DNA of 33,948 nt from Herpetosiphonaceae bacterium (GCA_013538855.1 JABXJS010000090.1:1-33948); one strand, 5' to 3'. Shown: positions 22,590 through 32,031, numbered from the stretch's first letter. Notes: generated by a model not told the origin, from the sequence alone. Made by a program: numbers and translations.

Positions 22590-25220
22590 CTAGACCTTTG
22601 GGCCGGCGATGGCGACGGCGTAGTGGTCGGTGGAGAGAAAGCGGCGCGCTGCGTCGCGAATCTGCTCCAGCGAGATTGCGCTGATGATCTCTGGGTAGCG
22701 CTGGACGTAGTCGAGGCCGAGGTTGTAGCGCTCGATGGTGAGCAGGATGCTGGCGATGCCGCTGTTGGCCTCTAGGCCGATGGCCTGAATGCCCGAGAGA
22801 TAGGCGACGGCGTCGGAGCGCTCTTCCTCGGTGATGCCGGCCTCGACGAGCTTATCGATCTCCTCGTTGATGCACTCCAGGGCGCGGTCGATGTTGCTGG
22901 GGTTGATGCCGGCGGAGACGTACCAGGGGCCAGCGCCGAGGTCGGCGTCGAGGCGGCTGGTGGCGTAGTAGGCCATGCCGTGCTTGTCGCGCACATTCTC
23001 GCCGAGGCGGCCCATCAGGCCGAGCTGGCCGAGGGCGAGGTTGGCGAGCATGGCCGCGTAGTAGTCCGGGTCGGTGCGGGCGATGCCAGGCACAGCCCAG
23101 ATGATGTCGGACTGGGTTTTGCCGGCGACCTCGACAGCCTGGCGCTTGACCTCGGCTGGCGGCGCGACGGCGGGCACATCAAGCGGTGTTGGCGCGCCGC
23201 TGCCCTCCCAATCGCCAAACCAGCGCTCGACCTCAGCGAGCACGGCGTCCGGCTCCAGGTCGCCGACGATGGCGATGGTGGTGCTGGCCGGATGGTAGCG
23301 CTGAGCGAAGCCGCGCAGATCGGCCTGGGTGATCTGCGGCACCGTCTCCAGGGTGCCGAGCGTTGGGCGGCTGTAGGGGTGCGTGTTGGGGTAGAGCAAC
23401 GTGCGCGCCGTGTTGGCGGCCTGGCTGCGTGTGTCCTGGGCCTGCTGGCGCAGCGCGTTGATGAACTGCGTGCGCAGGCGCTCGATCTCCTGCGGCGGGA
23501 AGACCGGGCGGCGGACCATATCGGCCAAGATTTCGAGGATGAGGCCAGTGTCTTCGCTGAGGGCTTTGCCGCCGAACGACGTTGTGTGGCGGCTAGAGCT
23601 GGCGTTGACGCTGCAGCCGCGCTCCTCGGTGGTGGCGGTGATCTCCTGAAACGAGCGGTTGAGGGTGCCGCGGATGAGGCCGGCGGCGGTAAACAAAGCT
23701 AGGCCGCTCTTGTCGGCTGGCTCATCGACCTGGCCAAGGCGGATCTCGCCCTGGACCGTGACGGTGGGGCTAGCCGGGTTGCGCTGGATCAGCACGACGA
23801 CGCCGTTGGGCAGCTCGTGGCGGCTGGCCTGAACGCTGCCGACAGGCTCTGAGAGGGCGTCGGCGCTGAACGATGCGCCGGTGTAGCAGGCTGGGCGGCG
23901 CGGCTGATAGGCGGCCAGCGCTGGAGTGTCCGCCGCGCCGCCGGCCTCGGTGGGCTGGAAGATGCCGACGGTGCGCTTGTGCGGCGCGAGGTACTCGCTG
24001 GCGACGCGCTGCACATCGGCGGGCGTGACGGCGGCGATCTCAGCGAGGATGCTGTCGATGCGCGTGTAGCTGTCGAGCATCTCCCACATGCCCAGCAGCA
24101 TCGCCTGGCTGGAGATGCGCTCGGCGGTATAGGCGAACTGCGCGCGCATCTGGCGCTGGACCTTGGCCAGCTCCTCGGCGCTGACCTCGGTGCTGCGCAG
24201 GCGCTCGGTCTCGGCGTGCAGGGCGGCCTCGACGGCGGCGACATCGCGGTCGGGGCGCACGGTGGCGCTCAGCTCGAACAGGTAGGGGTCGATGGTGGGC
24301 AGGAACGACGAGCTGGCGCTGGTGGCCAGCTCGCCCTCGACGAGCGCGCGGTAGAGCCGCGCCGAGCGGTTGGTCTGCGCGCCGCCGCCGAAGAACGAGG
24401 GCGACTTGCCGCCGCTGAGCACAGCATCGAGCACTGTGAGCGCGGCCCAGTCCTGCGAGCGGGCCGCGACAGCGTGGTAGGCCACCTGCACAATCGGGTT
24501 GGCCCCCGGCCGGGCGACGATGATGCGGCGCTCGCCCTGCTGCTCTGGCTCGACGCCGCGCACCTCGGGCAGCGCTGGCCCGGCGGGGATGGAGCCATAC
24601 AGCTCGCCGATGCGCTCGAGCACCTGGTCGGTGTTGAAATCGCCAACGACCACGAGCGTGGCATTGTTGGGCGTGTAGTAGGTCTGATAGTGGTTGTACA
24701 GGTCGGCGCGGGTCATGGCGCGCAGGTCGCTCTTCCAGCCGATCACGCCATTGCGGTAGGGGTGCACCTTGAAGGCGGCGGCGCGCATCTCCTCATCGAG
24801 CCAGAAGTCGGGGCTGTTCTCGTTGCCCTCGCGCTCGGAGATGATGACGGTGCGCTCGGAGGCGACCTCATCGGGATCGAACAGCGAGTTGACCATGCGG
24901 TCGGCCTCGATGCGCAGGCCGAGGTCGAGCCGATCGGCGGGCAGCGTCTCGTAGTAGGCGGTGAAGTCGATCCAGGTGAAGCCGTTGAAGGTGCCGCCGT
25001 TGCGTGCGATGAGCGAGTCGAACGTGCCCTTGGGCATGGAGGGCGTGCCTTTGAACAGCATATGCTCGCACCAGTGCGAGATACCCGAGATGCCCACGCG
25101 CTCGTTGCGCCCGCCGACGCGGTACCAGACCCAGCAGGTGGCGATTGGCGCGGTGTGCACCTCGCGGGTGATAATTTTAAGACCATTGGGGAGTGTGTGC
25201 TCTTGTGTGACGAGAGGCAT
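22590..25220 (-). CDS. Two-unit M16 (insulinase-family) zinc metallopeptidase
   Basis: The 876-aa protein contains two M16 repeats, as in pitrilysin-type enzymes. The first half has the inverted zinc motif HWCEH (His49, Glu52, His53) and the third ligand Glu129 in IISEREGNE, exactly 80 residues after His49 as expected. The second half (from about 450) keeps the fold, for example SSRHTTSFGGKALSEDTGLI, but the position of the zinc motif reads ALFTAAGLIRGT, so that unit is catalytically inactive. It probably degrades peptides in the cytosol, since no signal peptide is present. The ATG at 25220 follows AAGGAG. TATAAT at 25254-25259 (minus) is a likely -10. Confidence 0.95.
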   Translation of the reverse strand: MPLVTQEHTLPNGLKIITREVHTAPIATCWVWYRVGGRNERVGISGISHWCEHMLFKGTPSMPKGTFDSLIARNGGTFNGFTWIDFTAYYETLPADRLDLGLRIEADRMVNSLFDPDEVASERTVIISEREGNENSPDFWLDEEMRAAAFKVHPYRNGVIGWKSDLRAMTRADLYNHYQTYYTPNNATLVVVGDFNTDQVLERIGELYGSIPAGPALPEVRGVEPEQQGERRIIVARPGANPIVQVAYHAVAARSQDWAALTVLDAVLSGGKSPSFFGGGAQTNRSARLYRALVEGELATSASSSFLPTIDPYLFELSATVRPDRDVAAVEAALHAETERLRSTEVSAEELAKVQRQMRAQFAYTAERISSQAMLLGMWEMLDSYTRIDSILAEIAAVTPADVQRVASEYLAPHKRTVGIFQPTEAGGAADTPALAAYQPRRPACYTGASFSADALSEPVGSVQASRHELPNGVVVLIQRNPASPTVTVQGEIRLGQVDEPADKSGLALFTAAGLIRGTLNRSFQEITATTEERGCSVNASSSRHTTSFGGKALSEDTGLILEILADMVRRPVFPPQEIERLRTQFINALRQQAQDTRSQAANTARTLLYPNTHPYSRPTLGTLETVPQITQADLRGFAQRYHPASTTIAIVGDLEPDAVLAEVERWFGDWEGSGAPTPLDVPAVAPPAEVKRQAVEVAGKTQSDIIWAVPGIARTDPDYYAAMLANLALGQLGLMGRLGENVRDKHGMAYYATSRLDADLGAGPWYVSAGINPSNIDRALECINEEIDKLVEAGITEEERSDAVAYLSGIQAIGLEANSGIASILLTIERYNLGLDYVQRYPEIISAISLEQIRDAARRFLSTDHYAVAIAGPKV

Positions 25221-25253
25221 GCGAATTGCTCCTTCACTACAGATACTTGCTCA

Positions 25254-25259
25254 ATTATA
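25254..25259 (-). promoter_or_regulatory. TATAAT -10 element for the M16 peptidase gene
   Basis: A perfect -10 box on the minus strand, 34 nt before the start and preceded by GGGC, like the metallophosphoesterase promoter. No clear -35. Confidence 0.45.
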
Positions 25260-25311
25260 GCCCGAAACTGCCCGCTCTCGGCGCTAGTTTTTGGCAGCTA
25301 GGAGGTTTCTG

Positions 25312-26019
25312 ATGAGTGATCGCCACGTGGTTAAGCAGCCAGCGACGACCGCTGCGGTCTCTGGCGCAGCTATCCTGCTGGGGTTGCTCAGCGCTGTGGT
25401 CACGACCGTGCTCTTTTTTGTGCTGGCCTTTGGCTGGGCCGAGGGCTGGTTCGAGCGGCTTGATGCGCAAGTGCTCACTGGCGCGTACTGGCTGCGCGTC
25501 CACGACGCCTGGCTGACGCCGCTGATGCGCCTGGCGACCTGGAGCGGCACGGTGGCTGGGCTGCTGGTGCTGACGGTGCTGGTGCTGACGGTGCTGCTGG
25601 GGCTACGGCTGCACCACTGGCGCTCGAGCGTGATCTTGCTGCTGGTGACGATGGCCACGGTGGGTGTGCTCGACACGCTGATCAAAAATCAGTTTGCGCG
25701 CCCGCGCCCATCGCTGTACCCATCGCCCTATCAGCTTGACTCGTATAGCTTTCCCAGCGGCCATGCGATGTCGTCGGCGGCCTTCTATGGCACGCTGGTG
25801 ATTATTGCCGGCCGCTCGCTGGTGAGCCGGTCCAGGCTGCTGGCGGTGGCGGTGCTGTGTGCGCTGGTCACGATGCTGATCGGTCTCTCGCGCTGGTACT
25901 TCTCGGTGCACTACGCCACCGATGTGCTCGGCGGGTTCTGTGCGGGGCTAAGCTGGCTGCTGGTGCTGCTGGTGATCGAGCGCACCTTGATGTGGCAGCG
26001 CGGCCGCCGTTTGCCGTAG
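25312..26019 (+). CDS. PAP2-family membrane phosphatase
   Basis: The 235-aa integral membrane protein has about six helices and the three-part acid phosphatase signature: KNQFARPRP (Lys125 to Pro133), FPSGHAMSS (His151) and SRWYFSVHYATDVLGG (Arg194, His200, Asp204). It should dephosphorylate a lipid phosphate, such as phosphatidic acid or undecaprenyl diphosphate, at the outer face of the membrane. AGGAGG 6 nt before the ATG at 25312 fixes the start; the frame also opens seven codons earlier. It is the first gene of a plus-strand group that includes the DUF5808-like, AcoX-like and DUF951 genes. The gap to the next gene is 65 nt. Confidence 0.94.
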   Translation: MSDRHVVKQPATTAAVSGAAILLGLLSAVVTTVLFFVLAFGWAEGWFERLDAQVLTGAYWLRVHDAWLTPLMRLATWSGTVAGLLVLTVLVLTVLLGLRLHHWRSSVILLLVTMATVGVLDTLIKNQFARPRPSLYPSPYQLDSYSFPSGHAMSSAAFYGTLVIIAGRSLVSRSRLLAVAVLCALVTMLIGLSRWYFSVHYATDVLGGFCAGLSWLLVLLVIERTLMWQRGRRLP

Positions 26020-26084
26020 CGCGTTTTTCGGGTACCATGAAGCCATCTCTACGACTATCGATTGTTCAGCGAGGAGGCTGTGCA

Positions 26085-26354
26085 ATGCACAAACTGCGAC
26101 GTCTTGTGACGGTGATCTCGGCCCTGTTCGGGCTGCTCGCTGTGGCCAAGGAGCTGGCGCAGCCGCGCGGCATCCGCGTCGGCGAGGGCACTGTGTTCGG
26201 CGTGCCCTACAGTCTGCGGCCGCTGTCGCCCAGCGACCTCAAGCAGCGCTACTGGAATCCTGCGGGGCCGGCGGTGGTGCCGCCGCTGTTCGGCGTCGGC
26301 TTCGCGCTCAATATTCCGGCGCTGCTCCGGCGGGTGGGCGTGTGGAAGGGCTAG
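26085..26354 (+). CDS. Small DUF5808-like protein, 89 aa
   Basis: The 89-aa protein starts with a hydrophobic stretch (LRRLVTVISALFGLLAVAKEL) that may be a membrane anchor. The C-terminal half, DLKQRYWNPAGPAVVPPLF followed by GVGFALN, resembles the DUF5808 pattern of YWNP, then VP, then GxGxxLN. The function is not known. GAGGAGG 7 nt before the ATG at 26085 is a strong ribosome site; the longer frame beginning at 25857 lies inside the PAP2 gene. The stop at 26352-26354 lies inside the next gene, a 13-nt overlap. Confidence 0.8.
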   Translation: MHKLRRLVTVISALFGLLAVAKELAQPRGIRVGEGTVFGVPYSLRPLSPSDLKQRYWNPAGPAVVPPLFGVGFALNIPALLRRVGVWKG

Positions 26355-27322
26355 GCTCCGCGAGCGTTGGGCTGGTGGCAAACCCTGAGTCGAGCAAAGA
26401 TATTCGCCGCGTCGTCACGTATGCCTCAACGGTGCCAAATCACGAGAAGGTCAATCGCCTGCGGCGTGTGCTGGTCGGACTGTCGGCCACCGCTGTGCAG
26501 ACGGTCTACTATTTCCCCGATGCGGTGGGCCTGGTGCCGCAGGCCGCCGACCGGCTGGCGCTGCCGTTTGCGCTGGTGCCGCTTGATCTGCCGGTGACGG
26601 GCACGGCCGAGGATACCAGTGCCGCCGCTCAGGCGCTGACTGCGCTTGGCGCGGGCTGCCTGATCACGCTTGGCGGCGATGGCACGGCGCGCGCCGCTGT
26701 CAAAGGCTCGCGCACGCTGCCGCTGCTGCCGCTCTCCACTGGCACCAACAACGCCTTTCCGCTGCTGATCGAGCCGACGCTGGCCGGGCTGGCGGCGGGC
26801 AGCGTCGCCACAGTCGCCCCGCAGTCCTGGGGCTACCGCCCGCTGCTGGAGGTCTGGCGCAACGACGAGTGCGTCGATCTGGCGCTGGTCGATGTGGCGG
26901 CGGTCGCGGCGACCCTTGGCGGGCGCGCGGTGTGGGAGATCGAGCGCGTGCGCGCGGTGGCGACAACGCAGCTTGCCCCTGGCACCGTCGGCTTGTCGGC
27001 GGTTGGCGGCCACCTGGGCCTGCCTGTGCCGCAGGGCACGCTGGCGGTTGGCGTGACGCTTGGGCCAGCGGGGGCAATCATGCGTGCGCCGATTGCCCCC
27101 GGCACCATCGCCGATGTGCCGGTGCTCGACTATGCCTGGCTCGCCGACGGCGCGGCCTTCGCGCTGCCGAGCGGCACCGTGCTGGCCCTCGATGGCGAGC
27201 GCGAGCTGGTGGCCCGCGACGATGCGCGCTGGTCGGTGCGCCCCGTCGCCGCCGGTGTGCCGGTGGTACACATCGAGCCAGCGCTGCTGGCCTGCACCCG
27301 TGCGGTGGATAGCTATGCATGA
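26342..27322 (+). CDS. AcoX-like ATP-NAD kinase-family protein
   Basis: The 326-aa protein has the NAD-kinase fold. [20 protein letters not shown] opens the domain, [12 protein letters not shown] (108-119) holds the GGDG nucleotide site, and [12 protein letters not shown] (129-140) matches the NAD-binding stretch. The rest is a beta-rich domain with [13 protein letters not shown] and [15 protein letters not shown]. This is the AcoX-like branch seen near acetoin catabolism genes, but no acetoin dehydrogenase genes are present. Kinase activity is possible but unproven. The GTG start at 26342 lies inside the preceding gene (13-nt overlap). The next in-frame starts would remove the first beta strand. 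Confidence 0.85.
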   Translation: MEGLGSASVGLVANPESSKDIRRVVTYASTVPNHEKVNRLRRVLVGLSATAVQTVYYFPDAVGLVPQAADRLALPFALVPLDLPVTGTAEDTSAAAQALTALGAGCLITLGGDGTARAAVKGSRTLPLLPLSTGTNNAFPLLIEPTLAGLAAGSVATVAPQSWGYRPLLEVWRNDECVDLALVDVAAVAATLGGRAVWEIERVRAVATTQLAPGTVGLSAVGGHLGLPVPQGTLAVGVTLGPAGAIMRAPIAPGTIADVPVLDYAWLADGAAFALPSGTVLALDGERELVARDDARWSVRPVAAGVPVVHIEPALLACTRAVDSYA

Positions 27323-27527
27323 GTTTGCTGTTGGCGATATGCTTGAGATGCGCAAGCCGCACCCCTGCGGCGGCACGCGCTGGGCGATCACGCGCATCGG
27401 CGCAGATATCGGCCTGCGCTGCTTGACCTGCGGCCGCCGTGTGATGCTGCCGCGCTCAACGGTCGAGCGGCGCATGCGCCAGCACCTCGATGCGCAGGGC
27501 CAGCCAAAGCCGCCGCGCACCGCGTGA
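27315..27527 (+). CDS. DUF951 protein, 70 aa
   Basis: The small basic protein begins [20 protein letters not shown] and continues [20 protein letters not shown], which is the DUF951 signature with three cysteines (Cys18, Cys36, Cys39). It ends in a basic [13 protein letters not shown] helix. The family is short, conserved in Chloroflexota and Firmicutes, and has no firm function; the cysteines suggest a metal or RNA contact. The ATG at 27315 lies inside the AcoX-like gene, whose stop is at 27320-27322, so the two overlap by 8 nt and are translationally coupled. A hairpin follows. Confidence 0.9.
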   Translation: MHEFAVGDMLEMRKPHPCGGTRWAITRIGADIGLRCLTCGRRVMLPRSTVERRMRQHLDAQGQPKPPRTA

Positions 27528-27584
27528 GCGCGCAGCGCTGCTGGCTTTGCTGCGCCATAGATGTTTGACCTGCGCGCACCGAAA

Positions 27585-27617
27585 CAGCCGTCGCTCTTGT
27601 GACAGATGCGACGGCTG
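27585..27617. terminator. Bidirectional hairpin between convergent genes
   Basis: CAGCCGTCGC (27585-27594) pairs perfectly with GCGACGGCTG (27608-27617) over a 13-nt loop. It is between the DUF951 gene (plus) and the ATPase-TPR regulator (minus) and has no T-tract. Confidence 0.65.
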
Positions 27618-27651
27618 CTGTGTGCTACGAGCCAGCACGCTGCGTGTTGGT

Positions 27652-29985
27652 CTAGACCGCTGCGGCGCGCGCGTGCGCGAGCGCTTGCTCAAGGCTAAAC
27701 GCTGCGCCTGCCGCCCAGTGCTGCTGCCACTGCGCTGCGCCTGCCGCCTGCCGCGCTTGGGCGCTGCTGGCAGCGTAGCGCTCCTGCTCGTTGCTGCTCA
27801 GCGGCAGCTGCTCCTGCTGGCGTAGGGCGCTTGCCGCACCAAGCAGCTCTGCCGCGCGTGTCAACAGCTGTTGTTGCCCGATCAGGCTGTAGGCGATGCC
27901 CTCGATGCAGCTGATCAGGCCACTGAGGTCGCGCAGCGGCTGATATAGCTTGAGCGCTGCCTGATAGTCTGCCCATGCCTGCGGATAGTCCTGCTCGCTG
28001 AGGGCGATATCGGCGAACTTGGCCTTGATGAAGGGCAGGATGTGCGTAAACTCGTACTCCTGCGCGATCTCCCAGGCGCGCTGCAGATACTGCTTGGCTG
28101 CCGCTGGCTGCGCTTGCACGAAGGCGACCTCGCCGAGATTGGCGTAGGCGATCGCCATGCCGTGGTGATCGTTGAGCTGCTCGCGGATGTGGAGATTCTC
28201 CTTGTAGAGCGCCGCAGCCTGGGCGTAGTCGCCAAGGTTGCCCCACAGCACGCCCATGTTGTTCAACGTAATCCCCAGCCCGCGCAGATCACCGTAGGCG
28301 CGATCAAGCACGCTGCTCTCCTCGTAGCACGCCAGCGCCTCTGTGTAGCGCCCATGATCGGACAGCAGCGTGCCCATGTTGCAGAGCACCACCGAGACGG
28401 CGTTGTTGTCGTTGAGCTTACGAAATAGGGCCAAGCTCTGCTGAAAGTAGTCCATCGTTTCATCAAGCGCCGCATAGAAGCGGGTCAAGCGCCCGAGGTT
28501 GGTCAGCGACTCGGCCTGCTCGCGCTCCAGCGCGAGGTTGCGGGCCAGCTTCAGCACCTGCTGATAGCAGTCGATGGCGGCCTGATACTGGCCTAGATTT
28601 TCCAGCACGCTGCCCTTGCCATCGAGCGCACGGGCGTAGGCCGCCGATTGATCCGCGTGCGTCTGCGCCAGTGCCTGCTCGATCCAGCTCAGACCCTCGC
28701 GCAGGTAGCCGCGCCGGGTCCAGAACGCCGCCAGCTGGCCAGCCATCTGCAGCACTGGCTCGGCTGCCTGCCCTGCGAGCTGCATGGTCAGCGCGGCGCG
28801 CAGGTTGGGCTGCTCGCCCTCCAGCCGATTAAGCCACTGGCGCTGATCGGGACCTTTGAGCGCCTGGGAGCTGGTTGCGACAAGCTGCTGATAGTACTGC
28901 TGGTAGGCTTGGCGCAGCTGTGCGAATACCGGCTGGTGCTGGAGCTTGCGCTGGGTGTACTCGCGGACCGCATCAAGCATCACGTAGCGCACCTCGTGGT
29001 CGGCAAACACTTCTTCGAGCACCATGTGCTTGCCAATCAGCGTGGCCACGCCGTCGCTGATGTCTATGTCGATGTCGCCTGGCGCGCTGCACACCTGCTC
29101 GACTGACGCGAGCGTGCAGCCGCCGACGAACATGCCCATGCGCAGAAATAAACTCTGCAGCGGTGCGCTCAGCCGCCGATAGCACCAGTCGAGCACCGGC
29201 CAGAGAACTTGATCACGGCTGTCGCTGTGGATAAACTTGGGCGCGACGATCAGATGGTGCTCCAGCAGCCGCAGCAAGTCCTGCGGGGTGAACGCCTGGC
29301 TGTGGGCGGCGATCAGCTCGATGGCGAGCGGTAGGCCGCGCACCTTGGTGCAGATCGCGCTGATCGCTGGCAGCTGCTCAGCGCTGAGCTGAAATGTGGG
29401 CTGGGCGTCGCGAAAGCGCTCCACAAAGAGGGCGATGGCCGGATACTGCAGCGCGGTTTCAAGCGTGACCTCGGCCCTTGCCGCAGGCACGGCGAGCGGG
29501 GCGATCTCGATGACTGTCTCATGCTCGATCTGCAGGGGCTGCTGGCTGGTGACAAGCACCTTCAGCGCTTGTGTGTGCTCAAGCAGCGTGCTGATTGCGC
29601 TGGCGCTGGCGATCACCTGCTCCATGTTGTCAAGCAGCAACAGCAGCGGCTTGCTTTCCAGCGCCTTGATCAGGGTTGCCTGCACTGGCTCGCTGCCAAC
29701 TTCATCGATGCCGAGCACGTGGGCGATGGTGGGAATAACCAGCTCTGGATCGCTGATCGGCGTCAGCGGCACGAAGTAGCAGGGCATGCTGCTGGCAGCG
29801 CTGATCTGATCAAGCACTTGCAGCGCTAGCCGCGTCTTGCCAGCGCCGCTGACGCCGACAAGCGTTACAAGGCGTGTTGAGGCTTTGCGGAGTGTTTGCT
29901 GCACTGCCGCTGCCTCACGGTCACGGCCAATCAGGGTGGTGGTAAAGGTGGGCAGTGTAGCTTGAGCAGCGGTTTGGATGGGCAT
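27652..29985 (-). CDS. STAND-type ATPase with TPR domain, COG3903-like, lacking a DNA-binding domain
   Basis: The 777-aa protein begins with a P-loop NTPase: [11 protein letters not shown] at residues 18-28, Walker A GVSGAGKT (44-51) and Walker B LLLLLDN (114-120). A winged-helix-like region follows near 265-370, then TPR repeats (about 440-700) with [21 protein letters not shown] and [20 protein letters not shown] as clear units. The C-terminal [17 protein letters not shown] and [10 protein letters not shown] stretches are typical of LuxR/AfsR-like regulators of this class. No HTH, LuxR or BTAD domain is present at either end, so it may act through protein contacts. AAGGAG before the ATG at 29985 fixes the start. 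A candidate promoter lies at 30121-30148. Confidence 0.88.
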   Translation of the reverse strand: MPIQTAAQATLPTFTTTLIGRDREAAAVQQTLRKASTRLVTLVGVSGAGKTRLALQVLDQISAASSMPCYFVPLTPISDPELVIPTIAHVLGIDEVGSEPVQATLIKALESKPLLLLLDNMEQVIASASAISTLLEHTQALKVLVTSQQPLQIEHETVIEIAPLAVPAARAEVTLETALQYPAIALFVERFRDAQPTFQLSAEQLPAISAICTKVRGLPLAIELIAAHSQAFTPQDLLRLLEHHLIVAPKFIHSDSRDQVLWPVLDWCYRRLSAPLQSLFLRMGMFVGGCTLASVEQVCSAPGDIDIDISDGVATLIGKHMVLEEVFADHEVRYVMLDAVREYTQRKLQHQPVFAQLRQAYQQYYQQLVATSSQALKGPDQRQWLNRLEGEQPNLRAALTMQLAGQAAEPVLQMAGQLAAFWTRRGYLREGLSWIEQALAQTHADQSAAYARALDGKGSVLENLGQYQAAIDCYQQVLKLARNLALEREQAESLTNLGRLTRFYAALDETMDYFQQSLALFRKLNDNNAVSVVLCNMGTLLSDHGRYTEALACYEESSVLDRAYGDLRGLGITLNNMGVLWGNLGDYAQAAALYKENLHIREQLNDHHGMAIAYANLGEVAFVQAQPAAAKQYLQRAWEIAQEYEFTHILPFIKAKFADIALSEQDYPQAWADYQAALKLYQPLRDLSGLISCIEGIAYSLIGQQQLLTRAAELLGAASALRQQEQLPLSSNEQERYAASSAQARQAAGAAQWQQHWAAGAAFSLEQALAHARAAAV

Positions 29986-30120
29986 GGTATCTCCTTGCTT
30001 CAGCCGAGTGCGAGCCGCTGCCACAGCCTGCGCTAAGTGGCTGTAGCAGCGGAGGGTGCAAGCACATCTTGTGCCGTGGCTGGCGAAGAACCAAGGCTGA
30101 TGGCGCTTCAATCTGCACTG

Positions 30121-30148
30121 ATTGTATCAGACGTTATGTGCTTCTTAA
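30121..30148 (-). promoter_or_regulatory. Candidate promoter and dyad of the ATPase-TPR regulator
   Basis: On the minus strand TTAAGA (30143-30148) and TACAAT (30121-30126) are 16 nt apart. The perfect dyad CTGAT-TGT-ATCAG (30118-30130) covers the -10 box, as an operator might. Confidence 0.35.
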
Positions 30149-30174
30149 TCGATGGCTGCTGCTCGATCTTAAGC

Positions 30175-31914
30175 TTACTCCACCAGCCGCCCTGCCAGCT
30201 CTAGCTCGCTGTCGTCGATGAGGGCGCGGACTGCTGGCGATGGCTCCGGCAGGCGTGCGGTGGTCAGGCTCATGGCGCTGAGCGTGCCCGCGGCAGAGCG
30301 GTGGGGCTTGATGACGATGGTGCGCTGCCAGGCTGGGTCGGTCGCGGGATAGTCGCGGCGCTGGTGCGCCCCGCGGCTCTCGGTGCGCAGCAGCGCGCCG
30401 CGCACGGTCGCCTCGGCGGTCAGCAGCATGGACTGGAGGTCGAGCGCTGCGGCGAGGTCGCCTGGTCCGGCCGGGCTGGTGGCGGCCTGCTGGCGCAGGC
30501 TGGTCAGGCGGTTGAGCGCGGCCTCTAGTGTGGCGGCGTCACGCACCACACCCACGCTCTCCCACATGGTCTGCTGCAGCTGCGCAATCAAGCTGCGCTG
30601 GATGCTGCCGTCGCGGCTGGCCCAGTCGGCGTTGGTGGCGCGCAGCTGCGCGATCAGTGCTTGATCCAGCGGCGGGGCCTGGTTGGCGGCGGCGTAGGCT
30701 CCAGCGTGCTCGCCAGCGATGCGGCCAAATACCAGAATCTCCGCAAGGCTGTTGCCGCCCAGCCGGTTGGCACCATGCACGCCGGCTGTCACCTCGCCGG
30801 CGGCGTACAGGCCCGGCACACTGGTGGCGTGGCTGGCTGGCTCTACGCGCACCCCGCCCATCGAGTAGTGCGCTGTCGGCGCGATCTCCATCGGCTCGCG
30901 CGTGATGTCAACACCAACGGCCTGGAACTGCGCCAAAATGCGCGGGATGCGGCTCTCGATCTGCGTGCGCGGCAGATGCGTCACATCGAGCCAGACGCCG
31001 CCATGCTCGGTGCCGCGTCCGGCGCTGATCTCCGTATAGTTGGCCAGCGCCACACGATCACGGGTGGACAGCTCCATGCGCTCGGCGTCGTAGCGCTGCA
31101 TGAAGCGCTCGCCGTCGCGATTGAGCAGCCGCCCGCCCTCGCCGCGCACCGCCTCGGTCACCAGCGTGCCCTCGCACTCCAGCGGCCAGACCATGCCCGA
31201 CGGGTGAAACTGCACCAGCTCCATATCCGCCAGCGCGGCTCCGGCTTTGAAGGCCAGCGCCATGCCGTCGCCAGTGTTTTCGCGCCGCCGCGACGACGAG
31301 CGCTTGTAGATGTGAATGTGGCCGCCGGCTGCAACGATGACGGCGGCGGCGTGGATCAGCACCTCCTGGCCGCTGTCGAGCTGCCAGCCGAGCGCACCGT
31401 TGACGCGCCCGCGGCTGCTCAGCAGATCACTGATATAGACGCGCTCGAGAATCGGCAGCTGCCGTCGCTCGACCTCGCGCAGCAGCGCTTTGATGATCTC
31501 TTGGCCGGTATAGTCGCCAACAAAGCAGGTGCGGCGGAAGCGATGGGCACCGAAGTAGCGCTGCGAGATGCGCCCATCCGCCTCGCGCGCAAAGGGCATG
31601 CCCCAGCGCTCTAGCTCGCTGATCGCCTGCGGCGCTTGCTGGCATAGCAGCTCGATCGCCTGCGCATCGCCAAGGAAGCGCCCCTCTTTGAGCGTGTCGG
31701 CAGCATGGTACTGCCAGGTGTCTTGTTGGTCGAGGCTGCCGAGCGCAGCGTTGATGCCGCCTGCCGCCAGCACCGTATGCGCATCCATCTTGGGCCGCTT
31801 GCCCACCAGCAAAACGCGCTGGTTGCGCTCTGCGAGGGCGATAGCAGCGCGCAGGCCCGCGCCGCCAGTGCCAATGACAAGCACATCGGTTGTGTAGAGC
31901 TGTGGTGTCTGCAT
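30175..31914 (-). CDS. SdhA/FrdA-type flavoprotein (fumarate reductase/succinate dehydrogenase family)
   Basis: The 579-aa protein has the FAD dinucleotide-binding motif VIGTGGAGLRAA (13-24). His46 in DAHTVLAAGGINAALG corresponds to the histidine that carries covalent FAD in SdhA/FrdA; NadB lacks it. Substrate-site signatures are LVQFHPSGMVWP (233-244), the RGEGG arginine region (257-261), PTAHYSMGGV (346-355) and GANRLGGNSLAEI (381-393). The C-terminal ESRGAHQRRDYP also fits SdhA. No iron-sulfur or membrane subunit gene is next to it, so it may be a soluble fumarate reductase or work with subunits elsewhere. The ATG follows AAGGAA and the gene is divergent from a LysR regulator. Confidence 0.88.
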   Translation of the reverse strand: MQTPQLYTTDVLVIGTGGAGLRAAIALAERNQRVLLVGKRPKMDAHTVLAAGGINAALGSLDQQDTWQYHAADTLKEGRFLGDAQAIELLCQQAPQAISELERWGMPFAREADGRISQRYFGAHRFRRTCFVGDYTGQEIIKALLREVERRQLPILERVYISDLLSSRGRVNGALGWQLDSGQEVLIHAAAVIVAAGGHIHIYKRSSSRRRENTGDGMALAFKAGAALADMELVQFHPSGMVWPLECEGTLVTEAVRGEGGRLLNRDGERFMQRYDAERMELSTRDRVALANYTEISAGRGTEHGGVWLDVTHLPRTQIESRIPRILAQFQAVGVDITREPMEIAPTAHYSMGGVRVEPASHATSVPGLYAAGEVTAGVHGANRLGGNSLAEILVFGRIAGEHAGAYAAANQAPPLDQALIAQLRATNADWASRDGSIQRSLIAQLQQTMWESVGVVRDAATLEAALNRLTSLRQQAATSPAGPGDLAAALDLQSMLLTAEATVRGALLRTESRGAHQRRDYPATDPAWQRTIVIKPHRSAAGTLSAMSLTTARLPEPSPAVRALIDDSELELAGRLVE

Positions 31915-31974
31915 GGTGTTAATTCCTTCACTTCAGGTTGATGTTTCGCTACCACAGTAGTGTACCCTGGCGCA

Positions 31975-31997
31975 ATTCATACGTCTAAGATATGATT
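31975..31997. promoter_or_regulatory. Candidate LysR operator (T-N11-A) in the divergent promoter
   Basis: TCATA (31977-31981) and TATGA (31991-31995) form a dyad with 9 nt between the arms, containing a T-N11-A core at 31980 and 31992. It lies between the flavoprotein and LysR start codons. TATGAT at 32000-32005 could be the LysR -10. Confidence 0.5.
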
Positions 31998-32031
31998 GCT
32001 ATGATTTCAATAGCTGAAAGGCATCAATCCT

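Noticed and set aside
23979-25301. 440-aa open frame on the plus strand across the M16 peptidase
   Set aside because: The opposite strand encodes the zinc motif HWCEH and the full M16 fold; composition of this frame is not protein-like.
30661-31614. 317-aa open frame opposite the flavoprotein
   Set aside because: Antisense shadow of the SdhA/FrdA-type gene.
30175-31914. L-aspartate oxidase (nadB) assignment
   Set aside because: The histidine for covalent FAD (His46) and the SdhA-like C-terminus are present; nadA and nadC are not adjacent.
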